NCBI GenBank assembly: GCA_009693235.1
Contig: SHXR01000033.1
Coordinates: forward strand, 1-47,680
DNA length: 47,680 nt
Direction: 5' to 3'
Source: Betaproteobacteria bacterium
Lineage (GTDB): Bacteria; Pseudomonadota; Gammaproteobacteria; Burkholderiales; SG8-39
The translations under genes were made by a program, and so were the position numbers. Within the stretch, counting starts at the first letter, position 1; the number at the start of each line of letters is the position of its first letter. Below, in pieces: positions 24,689 to 33,608 of the stretch. The notes under the pieces were generated by a model, which saw only the letters and a list, made by a program, of their open reading frames with translations, was not told where the DNA came from and made no database searches.

Positions 24689-25568
24689 CGTGTGCTCCGT
24701 GAAGTCTGCATCTTAGCAATGCGCGGCAGTTGCGTTTCGGTAATGTCGAACACTGCTGCGACTAGCGATTTACCTTGTTCCCAGGCGTCGTTCGCATCGC
24801 GATGATCTGATCGGCTAGGATTCCCAGTGCGACCAGACGCGCGCTTTCGCTTTGCCGTTGCAGCGCCGGGTTCATCCATTTTTCTGGTTCGTGGTGCCGC
24901 AGAGTCGCCTCGCAAATCTATTCCGACAGGAACCAGCTTCGTGCGAGCAGATAGCCGACCCAACCGTGGTTGATCGCGAAGCTACCGAGCTCACCACGTT
25001 GTTCGAGTTCGTAATCCTCGTTCTGCAAATCCACATCCAGCATGCCGTGCTTCAACTCCCGCAGCAAAAGCGCCGCACGTCCGCAGTCGCGGAACAATGC
25101 GAATGTATGCACGGTGGCACGGTCAAGGCCGCCCAGCTCCGGTACCAAGGCATACATCGTCGCGCTAGCGGTCGATACCGCATGCCAGTATTCCTTGAGA
25201 CGGGGACTGTCGCCCTCCGGGAACAATCGCTTCAAGACGAGGCTCGCGATGAGCAGCCCGGTGTTGCGAAGCCCCAGGAAGAAGCAGGCCTCATGCACCG
25301 TGGTCGCTTTCCTGCGCAAGCCAAAGAACGGCGCATTGACCGTTTTCAGGATCGCCGCCGCCAATCCGCTGTCTGATAGAATCAGGTCGGCCACGCGCAT
25401 GTAGTCCGGCTCCTCGCGTGCCATCTCCCGCACGATCCGAATTACGACGTCAGGGCATGGCGGAATGTCAAGCGATGCAACGAGGCGTTCGGCTTCGCGG
25501 TTGATGGTCCGAAATTCAGTGGAGAGGGTCATGGCGTGGTCGCAGCCATAGCGAGTCGACGGATCCAT
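24685..25568 (-). pseudogene. HDOD-domain protein gene, broken by amber codon and frameshift
   Basis: An HDOD protein (HD-like output domain, used in signalling regulators). The N-terminal ~200 residues are intact: LDIPPCPDVVIRIVREMARE, LILSDSGLAAAILKTVNAPF, TVHEACFFLGLRNTGLLIAS, HTFALFRDCGRAALL and INHGWVGYLLARSW. Then an in-frame TAG at 24918-24920 interrupts it. The same frame continues with plausible HDOD sequence (ICEATLRHHEP, SARLVALGILADQIIAM), and near 24790 a second lesion shifts to the frame ending FDITETQLPRIAKM at 24685. Two independent lesions make this the best candidate for true pseudogenisation in the window. Start 25568 or 25532 is uncertain. Confidence 0.78.
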
Positions 25569-25617
25569 GACGAATCGGTCGCTCCGCCCGCTTCTTAAGA
25601 CGCTCTTCCGCCCGGTG

Positions 25618-27723
25618 CTATCGGGCGCCCGCAATCGTCGATTGCTTCACGATCAGCAGCCCATCGACCGCCACGGCGCCCTGTCCGGCCGCGCGGATAA
25701 GCAATGGGTTGATCTCCGCTTCCTCTACCGGCTGATTAGCAATTGTGGCGAGTCGCGACACCGCAACGATCGCCTTGGCAAGCGCAGCGAGATCACCCGG
25801 CGGCAAATTGCGATAGCCGCGTAAGGGTGCAAAGCTTTTGATGCACGCGATCATTGCCATCGCTTCAGCAAGATCGACGGGCGCGACCGCCACGGCGACA
25901 TCGTGAAGGGCTTCGGCAAGCACCCCACCCGCACCCACCAGCACGATCGGACCCACCATCGGATCATGCCGATAGCCGACGATCGCTTCGCCAAGTCCCC
26001 GTTCCATCTCCTGAACCAGGACGCCTTCGATGCGGGCAGCGGGTTGGGTTCGAGCAATCGTCGCCAGCATCGCCCGGGCGCGTTCTTGCAGTTCGAGTGC
26101 GTTTTGAATACTGAGAAGTACGCCACCGACTTCGCTTTTGTGTGCAATGGCTGCGCTCGAAATTTTCGCAACGATTGGATACGCAATGTCGTGGACGAAA
26201 TCAGGGGCATGGGTCAGTGTCGAGCGCACTGTTTCGACGCCAAGTGCGGCGAAGATCGCGAGCGCTTCCTGTTCGGTGCGCGGGGCATCTCCGGTGTTGA
26301 CCGGTAGCGCTAGCGCGATGGGCTGCATCGGGATCGGTGCGGTCCAACGAAAATACGCAACCATGGCATCGGCGCACGACTCGGGGGTACGAAACGCGGG
26401 AACTTTCTGCGCGGAGAGCCAAGCAAGCGAGGCGGGTGCGTCGGGGGCGAGAAACGCCACCAACGGCTTTCTCGATCGCGAGGACTCCACGATCGGCTTC
26501 ACTGCGAGTTGCGGATGAAACTGCGCCGACGATCCCACCACCGCCAGCACCGCATCGCATCCATCCCATTCCTGCAGGCCATCCAGCACCGCGCCGTATT
26601 TCGCGCTGGTGGCCGTCAGCGTGAGATCGATGATCGGCGATTTGAGAATCGGCACACCGGCGGTTTTCATTCGAGCGATAAAGGCGTCATCGGGTATCGC
26701 GGCGTCCAGGCCAAGTGTTCCCATGCGGTCGGCAACCGTTGCTGCACCACCACCGGTCGTGGTGACCGCGGCGATGCGTGGCGCGCGTGGGAGTGCGACC
26801 GGGTGCCTCCCGGTGAGGAGCGGACCGATTTCGAGCAGTGTCTCCAGCATGTCCACCCGCAACACGCCATGGCGCTTAAAGAAAGCGTCGATGACATCGT
26901 CCGCACCCGCCAGCGCGCCGGTATGCGAGACCGCCAAGGCCTCACCAATAGGCGAGCGGCCGAGCTTGTAGGCAACGACTGGCTTTCCTTCGGCGAAGGC
27001 GCGACGGGTCGCGTTGGCGAACGCCCGCGCATCGCGAATCGTTTCCAAGAAGAGCAGGATTGTTTCGGTGTGCGGATCGTCCACCAAGAGATCAATCAAC
27101 TCGCCGACCGATACATCTGATTCATTACCGACCGAGATGAGTTTGGCAAAGCCGATGCCGCGTGCTTGCCCGCGCGACAGCAGCGCGCCCATCATCGACC
27201 CGCTCTGCGAGATGACCGATAGCGGTCCGGTGAGCAGCGTTTCCATTTCCAGAACCGCATTGATCGAAAGCGCGACGCGGTCATGCGTGTTGACGAGACC
27301 CATGCAGTTGGGCCCCAGCAGCCGCACCCCGGCCGCCTTGGCACGCGCGACGAGATTCGCCTGGCGCGCCTGGCCTTCGGTACCGATTTCCGCGAAGCCG
27401 TCGCTGAATATCGTCGCGATCGGAATGCCGCACTTCCCGCATTCTTCCACCGCACCGGCGACATCTTTCGTCGGCACCATGATGAAGGCATGATCGACCG
27501 GTGCATCGATCGCGGAGACGGTAGGGTAGGCGCGCTCGCCAAGCGTCTCGGGTCGTGTTGCGTTCACCGGATAAATCATCGCCGTGTAGCCGTGCTTGCG
27601 CAGATAACGTTGCGGACGGGCGGTATTCTTTTTTTCATCGCCCGAGGCACCGATCAGTGCAACCGCCCGCGGCGTAAAGAGCGCTTTCGCAAACGTGGTG
27701 CGGTCGGCATCCGTCTCACTCAT
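25618..27723 (-). CDS. NDP-forming acyl-CoA synthetase (acetate-CoA ligase, ADP-forming, fused subunits)
   Basis: A 701-residue fused alpha-beta acyl-CoA synthetase, interconverting an acyl-CoA with the free acid plus CoA while making or using a nucleoside triphosphate. Domains in order: CoA-binding Rossmann domain (residues ~12-110, VALIGASGDEKKN), flavodoxin-like succinyl-CoA-ligase domains with the phospho-His motif VSHTGALAG, and a C-terminal ATP-grasp domain (~480-695: YPIVAKISSAAIAHKSEVGG, GYRHDPMVGPIVLVGAGG, EINPLLI). Its ATG overlaps the stop of the acyl-CoA dehydrogenase gene (ATGA), so the two are translationally coupled and probably act on one acyl-CoA pathway. The frame extends to 27846, but that part is antisense-like. 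Confidence 0.92.
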   Translation of the reverse strand: MSETDADRTTFAKALFTPRAVALIGASGDEKKNTARPQRYLRKHGYTAMIYPVNATRPETLGERAYPTVSAIDAPVDHAFIMVPTKDVAGAVEECGKCGIPIATIFSDGFAEIGTEGQARQANLVARAKAAGVRLLGPNCMGLVNTHDRVALSINAVLEMETLLTGPLSVISQSGSMMGALLSRGQARGIGFAKLISVGNESDVSVGELIDLLVDDPHTETILLFLETIRDARAFANATRRAFAEGKPVVAYKLGRSPIGEALAVSHTGALAGADDVIDAFFKRHGVLRVDMLETLLEIGPLLTGRHPVALPRAPRIAAVTTTGGGAATVADRMGTLGLDAAIPDDAFIARMKTAGVPILKSPIIDLTLTATSAKYGAVLDGLQEWDGCDAVLAVVGSSAQFHPQLAVKPIVESSRSRKPLVAFLAPDAPASLAWLSAQKVPAFRTPESCADAMVAYFRWTAPIPMQPIALALPVNTGDAPRTEQEALAIFAALGVETVRSTLTHAPDFVHDIAYPIVAKISSAAIAHKSEVGGVLLSIQNALELQERARAMLATIARTQPAARIEGVLVQEMERGLGEAIVGYRHDPMVGPIVLVGAGGVLAEALHDVAVAVAPVDLAEAMAMIACIKSFAPLRGYRNLPPGDLAALAKAIVAVSRLATIANQPVEEAEINPLLIRAAGQGAVAVDGLLIVKQSTIAGAR

Positions 27724-28883
27724 GCCGGCCTCGATTTTTCCGGGCGTTGCGAGAAGGTTCGCTCGAAGACCGCCTCGGCAATCCGATTTTTGAGGATCTC
27801 GATCGACCCACCTGCGATCATCCAGCCGCGGCAGCGCCGCACACAATATTCGACGAGCGAGTCCTGACTGTAGCCGGCGCCACCCATGACTTGCAGCGCA
27901 TCGTTGGCGATATCAAAGCCTGATTGATTGCAGAAGGCTTTCGCAATCGCCGTCTCTTCAGCCGATGGAAAGCCGCGATCCGCACTCGCGGCGGCGCGAT
28001 AGAGCAGCAATTGCGCGGCATCGAGCTTGATGCGCATATCGGCGAACTTCCATTGCAAGCCCTGGAACTCGCATAGCAGGCGCCCGAATTGTTTGCGCTG
28101 CATCGCCCACTGCCGTGCGGTTTCGAACGCATAGCGACCGAGTGCGAGAGAGCGCGATGAATTGCCGATGCGTTCCACATTGAAGCCGGCGATTTGTTTT
28201 TTGAAGCCGCCTTCCTTCAGCACCACCATGTCCGGTGGTATGTAAATATTGTCGAAGTAGAGCTGCGCCCATTCTTCATCCGACATGAAGCGGGTGCGCT
28301 TGCCGTATCGAAAGCCCTCGCTCTTGGTATCGATCAGCACCGAACCGATGCCATCGATGCCCAGCCCGAAGCGGACATAGGCAAGAATCACCGTTGCATA
28401 GGGCGCGTGAGTCGTGAACACTTTGCTGCCATTGATGCGATAGCCCGCGCCATCCGGCGTCGCGGTAGTTCTTAGCTCTGTTACGGCAGACCCTGCTTCT
28501 GGCTCGGTCATGCCGACTGAGATCACCCCTTCCCCCGCCAGGAGCGGTCGTAAGAAGCGCTCCTTTTGCAGAGCGGAGCCATACTCGGCTAACACACGAA
28601 TCGGTCCAAAATTACCCGCTTGCACGACATCGGCGCTGCGCGGGCAGACACTGGCGATGGTTTGGATCGCGATGACCGCATCGATCAGCGTGCCGCCTTG
28701 TCCGCCATCTTCTTCCTTAATCGTGATACCGAGCAGGCCCTGATCGGCCATGCGCTTGGCGACATCCCAGGGATAGTCCTGCGCATGGGCGCGTTCGAGC
28801 GCGCCGGCCTGCAAATGCCGCTCGGCAAACCGGCGGACAGCGGTCTGGAATTCCTGTTGTTCGGGGGTGAGCTCGAAATTCAT
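27720..28883 (-). CDS. Acyl-CoA dehydrogenase
   Basis: A 387-residue FAD-dependent acyl-CoA dehydrogenase. Family features are the N-terminal helical domain (MNFELTPEQQEFQTAVRRFA), the FAD-contact strand VGMTEPEAGSAVTELRT, INGSKVFTTHA, the helical C-terminal domain with QRKQFGRLLCEFQGLQWKFAD, and LQVMGGAGYSQDSLVE, whose Glu is at the catalytic-base position. IAGGSIEILKN matches the usual terminal motif. Start ATG 28883 begins the canonical N-terminus; the extension to 29009 is non-homologous. It heads an operon with the NDP-forming acyl-CoA synthetase. Specific acyl substrate unknown. Confidence 0.92.
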   Translation of the reverse strand: MNFELTPEQQEFQTAVRRFAERHLQAGALERAHAQDYPWDVAKRMADQGLLGITIKEEDGGQGGTLIDAVIAIQTIASVCPRSADVVQAGNFGPIRVLAEYGSALQKERFLRPLLAGEGVISVGMTEPEAGSAVTELRTTATPDGAGYRINGSKVFTTHAPYATVILAYVRFGLGIDGIGSVLIDTKSEGFRYGKRTRFMSDEEWAQLYFDNIYIPPDMVVLKEGGFKKQIAGFNVERIGNSSRSLALGRYAFETARQWAMQRKQFGRLLCEFQGLQWKFADMRIKLDAAQLLLYRAAASADRGFPSAEETAIAKAFCNQSGFDIANDALQVMGGAGYSQDSLVEYCVRRCRGWMIAGGSIEILKNRIAEAVFERTFSQRPEKSRPA

Positions 28884-28973
28884 GGCTTCGCTTCGGATGA
28901 CGGTGCATGCATTGTAATGAACCCGACCGTGCATCCACTTACATCCCCGGCGTCCACACGGTGGTTGCAGCGA

Positions 28974-29089
28974 GCGTAGGGCGGAACGGCGCAGCGCATT
29001 CCGCCGCACCGATGTAAAGCGTATTTCGCGATCCTCGCCTCAGATTGGCATTCAGGCGGTGGAATGCGCTTCGCTTTTCCATCCTACGC
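28974..29089. repeat. Palindromic intergenic repeat, family D
   Basis: The left arm (28974-29005) reads GCGTAGGGCGGAACGGCGCA then GCGCATTCCGCC. The right arm (29055-29089) reads GGCGGTGGAATGCGCTTCGC then TTTTCCATCCTACGC. The arms are imperfect inverted copies, and each is partly self-complementary. The element overlaps the 5' end of the flavin reductase reading frame. A degraded copy is at 11436-11502. Confidence 0.7.
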
Positions 29090-29761
29090 TACTATGGCGC
29101 GCATCTAGTTCAACCGGGACGCTCGTCCACGCAATTCGGTTTCGGGAAACTCGCCCGTGCCGACCGCTACAAACTATTGGTGGCGCTCGTCGTGCCGCGC
29201 CCCATTGCGCTGGTCACCACGCTGGGTCCCAAGGGCATCGTCAACGCCGCGCCCTTCAGTTTTTTCAATGTGCTGGGGGATGATCCGCCGATCGTTATCG
29301 TGAGCGTCGATCTTACGAGTACCGGCAGCATCAAAGACACGGCGCGCAATATCGCTGCGAACAAAGAATTCGTCTGCCACATCGTCGATGAACCGATCGC
29401 CGAGCAAATGCATGGCTGCGCGGTGGAGGCGCCCGACGATGTGAGCGAGGTGGATCTGGTCGGATTTACCACCGCACCCTCGATGCAGATCAAACCACCG
29501 CGCATCGTCGAGGCGCCGGTCGCCATGGAATGTGTTTTACATTCCAACGTCGATATGGGGACGCGGAATCTTTTTATCGGCCGCATCCTGCAACTCCATG
29601 TGCGGGACGGCATCATCGAGCCCCAAACGCTCAGACGCCACGATGGGGCGTTCAAACCGATCGGGCGCCTGTATGCCAATCGCTATTGCAAGCTTGGCGA
29701 AGAAATCGCGTTTGACAGCAACCAGTATGTCGAAGCGATGAAGCGGATGGGTAAGGCCTAG
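29045..29761 (+). CDS. Flavin reductase-like domain protein (FMN-binding split barrel)
   Basis: A protein of the flavin reductase-like, FMN-binding split-barrel family. The conserved start of the domain is ARADRYKLLVALVVPRPIAL, followed by VNAAPFSFFNVLGDDPPIV (FMN-binding loop), GSIKDTARNIAANKEFVCHI and the C-terminal GRLYANRYCKL. The domain is complete. The 5' end is unclear. The only in-frame start codon is TTG 29045, inside an intergenic palindrome, and the first ~30 residues it would encode look non-native; the conserved part begins near 29140. Either an unusual start is used or the upstream region was replaced by the repeat. Could supply reduced flavin or act as an oxidoreductase. Convergent with the AtzH/HpxZ-like gene. 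Confidence 0.78.
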   Translation: MAFRRWNALRFSILRYYGAHLVQPGRSSTQFGFGKLARADRYKLLVALVVPRPIALVTTLGPKGIVNAAPFSFFNVLGDDPPIVIVSVDLTSTGSIKDTARNIAANKEFVCHIVDEPIAEQMHGCAVEAPDDVSEVDLVGFTTAPSMQIKPPRIVEAPVAMECVLHSNVDMGTRNLFIGRILQLHVRDGIIEPQTLRRHDGAFKPIGRLYANRYCKLGEEIAFDSNQYVEAMKRMGKA

Positions 29762-29794
29762 GCAACGCCGCCGTTCGCATCGACGGCTTGATTC

Positions 29795-30172
29795 TCAAGC
29801 CATCCACGACACATGGGCCGAGACGATGCGCCAGCCGTCCGGTTGACGCACCCAGGTCTGACTTTGCCGGCCAATGCGGTCCGGCTGTGAGGGACGCAGG
29901 AACTCGGTATTGGCGATCGCAAAATCGCGGCCGAAGGTGGTGATGCGAATATTGCGGCGCACTCTGGCAAGTCCTACCGGCGATCTTGCCACGCGAAACC
30001 CGACGATCTCTTCGTAGCTGTTCAAGATTTCGGCAAGCCCATAGCGCTGCGTGGTCGGGCTGTTCCAGAACAGTTCGTTGAGGACTTCCACCTTGTTGTT
30101 CACGAGGGCGTCCTCATAACGATCGAACGCGGCGCTCACTTCGGCGACGATGGCGGGATTGTTGAGTTCCAT
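29795..30172 (-). CDS. AtzH/HpxZ-like (DUF3225) protein
   Basis: A 125-residue SnoaL/NTF2-like protein of the DUF3225 family, which includes AtzH and HpxZ. The family signature is nearly continuous: AEVSAAFDRYEDALVNN, LNELFWNSPTTQRYG, FRVARSPVGLARVRR, ITTFGRDFAIANTEF, RQSQTWV and WRIVSAHVS. AtzH acts with the amidase AtzE in cyanuric-acid degradation, hydrolysing a carboxybiuret-type intermediate. HpxZ genes sit in oxalurate/ureide loci. AAGGA lies six bases before the ATG. No amidase is adjacent, but an amino-acid-type ABC transporter and a carbamoylase-like nitrilase follow within 4 kb, fitting ureide or carbamoyl-compound metabolism. Confidence 0.85.
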   Translation of the reverse strand: MELNNPAIVAEVSAAFDRYEDALVNNKVEVLNELFWNSPTTQRYGLAEILNSYEEIVGFRVARSPVGLARVRRNIRITTFGRDFAIANTEFLRPSQPDRIGRQSQTWVRQPDGWRIVSAHVSWMA

Positions 30173-30343
30173 GGCGATTCCTTCTCCTTTCCAATGATCT
30201 ACCGAGTGTAGCCGGAACAGCCATCGGAATGCCCACCGGCATCGCCGCGGATGCTAACATCCGGTGAAAGCCCGGTGCGATCTGGCGCTGGTGTTTTCAG
30301 CGGCGTTTACTTCAGCTTCTATTCCACTGAAAAGGACTCTTCA

Positions 30344-31205
30344 ATGCGCACCAATTTCATGCATCATGCACTGATTGCGAGCATCGGCGCGATCGCGCTG
30401 GCCATCGGCGTGCCCATCCAAGCGCAGGACAAGCCATTGGTCGCCGGTGTCGACGGCACCTTCGCGCCGCATGCGATGCCGAAGTTGGGCGGCGGGGTCG
30501 AGGGCTTCAACATCGATCTCATCAATGAAATCGGTAAGCGCATGAAGCGCAAGATCGATATCTTCGCGGGCGAATTTTCCGGCCTTATTCCGGCGCTTAA
30601 TTCCGGCAAGATCGATTTCGTCGGCGCCCCCCACCACGGTGACGCCGGAGCGCACACAGAATCTCTTGTTCAGCGAGGGGTATCTGAATACCTACTACCA
30701 GTTCGTCGTGCCGGCGAAAGCGGGCGATGTGAATGCCCTGGAACACTTGAAGGGCAAGACGATCTCGGTGAACAAAGGTTCCGCGTACGACAAATGGCTG
30801 CTCGAGAACGCGGGCAAGTATGGTTGGAAAGTGGAGTCATATGGCACCAACAGCGATGCGGTGCAGGCGATGATTTCAGGACGGGCGGATGCGCATCTTT
30901 CCGGCAATACCGTGGCCGCTTATGCGGTGGTCAAAGCGAAGGAACATATCAAGCTTGCAGCGCTGAAGGTTGACCAGGGTCTGGTGTGGGCAGCCGCCTT
31001 TCGCAAGGACGATGTGAAGCTTCGTAATGCGGTGGATGCGGCCATTGAGTGCATGAAGGTCGATGGCACGCTTGCCGCACTCCACGAGAAATGGTTTGGC
31101 GCCAAGTCTGAGCCGGAGTCAGCGCCTGTCACCGTGTATGCAGGCTACGGTGTCCCTGGCCTGCCCGGGCATGAGGCGAGCAGCCATACGCCGAGCTGCA
31201 AGTAA
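30344..31205 (+). pseudogene. ABC transporter substrate-binding protein (polar amino-acid type), frameshifted
   Basis: A family 3 extracellular solute-binding protein: signal peptide (IASIGAIALAIGVPIQAQ), then GVDGTFAPHAMPKLGGGVEG, FNIDLINEIGKRM and GEFSGLIPALNSGKIDFVGA. After a frame change come TVTPERTQNLLFSEGYL, LKGKTISVNKGSAYDKWLL and the normal C-terminal lobe. The break is at a run of six C (30627-30632); five would give FVGAPTTVTPERT in one frame. It is the first gene of a four-gene importer with ATPase and two permeases, so the reading error most likely lies in the sequence, not the organism. AAAGGA precedes ATG 30344. Confidence 0.83.
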
Positions 31206-31229
31206 TCGCCGTTCGCGGCGAAGACCGAA

Positions 31230-31326
31230 TTATCCCGAAGGATGCAAAGGGCGCCGTGCTGAAAATTGAGGCGGAGACTAACAGCCTTGCTATTCCATTG
31301 CGTTCTTGGCGTCCTTTGCGGTTAAT
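31230..31326. repeat. Inverted-repeat element, family C copy 2 (degraded)
   Basis: GAAGGATGCAAAGGGCGCC on the left and GGCGTCCTTTGCGGTTAA on the right are inverted with one mismatch in the 12-base core (GCAAAGGGCGCC versus GCAAAGGACGCC). TCCTTTGCGGTT matches the arm of the element at 3917-4048. It fills the gap between the binding-protein and ATPase genes. Confidence 0.55.
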
Positions 31327-31331
31327 CGAAC

Positions 31332-32076
31332 TTGAATTCCAATCCGCCGATCCTTGACGTCGTCGGCCTGCACAAATCGTTTGGTCAAGCCGAGGTTCTG
31401 CGCGGCATCGATCTGCAAGTCTTGCCGCGTGAGCTTGTGTTTGTGATCGGGCCGTCGGGCTCAGGGAAATCGACCCTGCTCAGGTGCTGCAATCGGCTTG
31501 AAGAACCGACCGCCGGATCCATCAACGTAGACGGCGTCGACATCATGGGTGCGGGCGTCGACATCAACGCAGTGCGAAGGCGTATCGGCATGGTGTTTCA
31601 GTCATTTAATCTCTATCCGCATCTCACCGCGCTCGACAACATCACCTTGGCCGTTCGGAAAGTGCTTCACAAGGCGCGCGAGGCGGCCGACGACATCGGG
31701 ATGCAAGCGCTGAAACGCGTCGGGTTGGTCGACAAGTCGAAGGCATTTCCCAATGAGCTGTCCGGCGGGCAGCAGCAACGCGTGGCCATCGCGCGCGCTT
31801 GCCTTGGAGCCGAGCGTAATGTTGTTCGACGAGCCGACCAGTGCCCTCGATCCGGAACTCATTGGTTCGGTGCTGAACGTGATGCGGGAAATGCGCGAGT
31901 CGGGCATGACGATGTTGGTCGTCTCGCATGAAATGCGCTTTGCGCGAAGCGCGGCCGATCGCGTCGTGTTCATGGATGGCGGCAAGATCCTCGAACAAGG
32001 TCCGCCTGACCTAATTTTGAATACGCCGGAGCATCCGCGGATTCGTGAGTTCATCGCCAACATCGAGGCGCACTAG
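31332..32076 (+). pseudogene. Polar amino-acid ABC transporter ATP-binding protein (GlnQ-like), frameshifted
   Basis: An ABC ATPase of the GlnQ/HisP type. The first frame has Walker A GPSGSGKST (residues 40-48), the Q-loop MVFQSFNLYPH and the signature LSGGQQQR. The second frame has RALALEPSVMLFDEPTSALD (Walker B with catalytic Glu) and the H-loop VVSHEM, then a normal C-terminus. The frames meet in GCGCGCG (31790-31797), where one extra GC dinucleotide would read RVAIARALALEPS. The lesion is thus a two-base contraction of a dinucleotide repeat. The start is TTG 31332 with a weak ribosome site; an upstream start is not available. Powers the two permeases downstream. Confidence 0.85.
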
Positions 32077-32085
32077 GCGCAGGCG

Positions 32086-32757
32086 ATGAATCTTTTTCTC
32101 GACACGTTCTTCAATTGGACCGTCATGGTCCAGTATCTGCCTGCCATCGTCGAAGGTTTTCTGCTCACCGTATCGCTCGCCATTCTCGTGGTGGCGGCAG
32201 GCCTTGCGGTGGGACTGATTCTTGCGCTGATCCGCTCGTTGCGGGTGAAGTTGATCAACTTCTTCATCATCGTGTTTGTCGATGTGATGCGGGCGGTGCC
32301 GCCCTTGGTCATCATCATCGTTCTGTACTTTGCGTTGCCCACCATCGGCATCAAGCTGTCGGACTTCGTATCGACCTGGTTGGCGTTGGCTGCGGTGCTG
32401 GCCGCATTCGCCGAGGAATTTTTTTTGGCCGGTATTCTGGCGGTACCAAAGGGCCAGTGGGAGGCGGCGCACTCGACTGGCCTTGGCTATGCACAGACGA
32501 TGCGCTTCGTGGTCCTGCCGCAAGCCGTGCGACTCACTATTCCGCCGCTCACGAATCGTACCATCGCCATCACGAAAGGCACTGCGCTTGGGTCGGTGGT
32601 GGCGGTCGGCGAAATCCTCTATCAGGCGCAGTCGGGCTATTCATTCTCGTATAACCCATCGCCCCTAACGTTGGGTGCGATCGCTTATCTCGTTCTGTTC
32701 GTCCCGGTCATCTACTTCGGCCGCTGGGTCGAGACCCGCTTTGCCTGGAAGCGCTGA
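32086..32757 (+). CDS. Polar amino-acid ABC transporter permease (HisM/GlnP family)
   Basis: A 223-residue inner-membrane permease with about five helices. It begins with the family's YLPAIVEGFLLTVSLAILVVA, then DVMRAVPPLVIIIVLYFALP, the cytoplasmic EAA-like loop FLAGILAVPKGQWEAAHSTG (which docks to the ATPase) and VVLPQAVRLTIPPLTN. Length and topology match HisM/GlnP permeases. Ten bases separate it from the ATPase gene. Its partner permease at 32946 is separated by 188 bases containing a double family B palindrome, an unusual interruption in a two-permease operon. Confidence 0.92.
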   Translation: MNLFLDTFFNWTVMVQYLPAIVEGFLLTVSLAILVVAAGLAVGLILALIRSLRVKLINFFIIVFVDVMRAVPPLVIIIVLYFALPTIGIKLSDFVSTWLALAAVLAAFAEEFFLAGILAVPKGQWEAAHSTGLGYAQTMRFVVLPQAVRLTIPPLTNRTIAITKGTALGSVVAVGEILYQAQSGYSFSYNPSPLTLGAIAYLVLFVPVIYFGRWVETRFAWKR

Positions 32758-32837
32758 TGGAACGACTCCGGAAACCGGCCGAACCAGAACCAAACAGCAG
32801 ATGGATGCTAACGGGACCGGGAAAAGATTTCGTACGA

Positions 32838-32901
32838 ACAAGGGGAGCGCTCCCCTTGTATATCCCCGTGTTGGAACAAGGGGGTCTCGCGACCCCCTTG
32901 T
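32838..32901. repeat. Double palindromic repeat, family B copy 2
   Basis: Unit one (32838-32859) is a perfect 22-base palindrome with ACAAGGGGAGC as its half. Unit two (32876-32901) has an 11-base stem ACAAGGGGGTC/GACCCCCTTGT with loop TCGC. TTGGAACAAGG and TAAATCCCCC flanks match the reverse complement of the copy at 13681-13714. It lies between the two permease genes of the ABC operon. Confidence 0.75.
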
Positions 32902-32945
32902 AAATCCCCCGGGCTTTGCGAACATTGTCGCGACTTGAGATCTAA

Positions 32946-33608
32946 GTGATCAACAGTTTCTTCAATTTCGACATCCTTCGCGAGACCTGGCCTTATCTGC
33001 TGGCCGGATTCTGGATGTCCGTGCAGCTTTGTCTGGTTGTCATTCCGCTCGGTGTGGCGGGTGGCTTAACGGTGGCATTGCTCTCAACGGTGAAGAATCC
33101 GCTGGTGCGCTGGACCGTGGTGCTCTACGTCGATTTCTTTCGCGCGTTCCCGCCCTTGGTGTTGCTCATGTTCATCGCATTCGGTTTGCCGTTCATGAAG
33201 ATCGACCTGGGTGCATTCGGTGCGGTGGCGCTCGCCTTTCTGTTCAACACCTCCAGCTACTACGGCGAGATCTTCCGTACGGGCATCGAGAGCGTGCCGA
33301 AGGGACAGTTCGAGGCGGCCCGCTCGACCGGTTTGTCGGCGACGCAGACGCTCGCATATATCGTGGTCCCGCAGGCGACGCGGAACGTCATTCCCGATTT
33401 GATCGGCAATACGCTGGAGGTCGTGAAACTCACTTCCATCGCAAGTGTCGTCGCGCTCCCGGAATTGCTTTACGCAGCGCGGCAGGCGCAGTCGTTGACG
33501 TACAACGCCACGCCGGTGATTGCCGCAGGACTCATTTATCTTGTCTGCCTATGGCCCTTAGTTCGGCTTCTCTCTCGTTACGAGCACAAGCAGATTGCGT
33601 TGCATTAG
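32946..33608 (+). CDS. Polar amino-acid ABC transporter permease (second subunit)
   Basis: A 220-residue permease homologous to the one at 32086. It has WPYLLAGFWMSVQLCLVVIP, YVDFFRAFPPLVLLMFIAFG, the EAA loop FRTGIESVPKGQFEAARSTG, VVPQATRNVIPDLIGNTLEV and a terminal membrane span before RYEHKQIALH. It likely forms a heterodimer with the upstream permease. The start is GTG 32946 with no clear Shine-Dalgarno, unlike the rest of the operon; the upstream repeat may have displaced the original ribosome site. Its TAG stop interlocks with the TAA stop of the convergent nitrilase (TTAG), so the two genes overlap by four bases. Confidence 0.9.
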   Translation: MINSFFNFDILRETWPYLLAGFWMSVQLCLVVIPLGVAGGLTVALLSTVKNPLVRWTVVLYVDFFRAFPPLVLLMFIAFGLPFMKIDLGAFGAVALAFLFNTSSYYGEIFRTGIESVPKGQFEAARSTGLSATQTLAYIVVPQATRNVIPDLIGNTLEVVKLTSIASVVALPELLYAARQAQSLTYNATPVIAAGLIYLVCLWPLVRLLSRYEHKQIALH

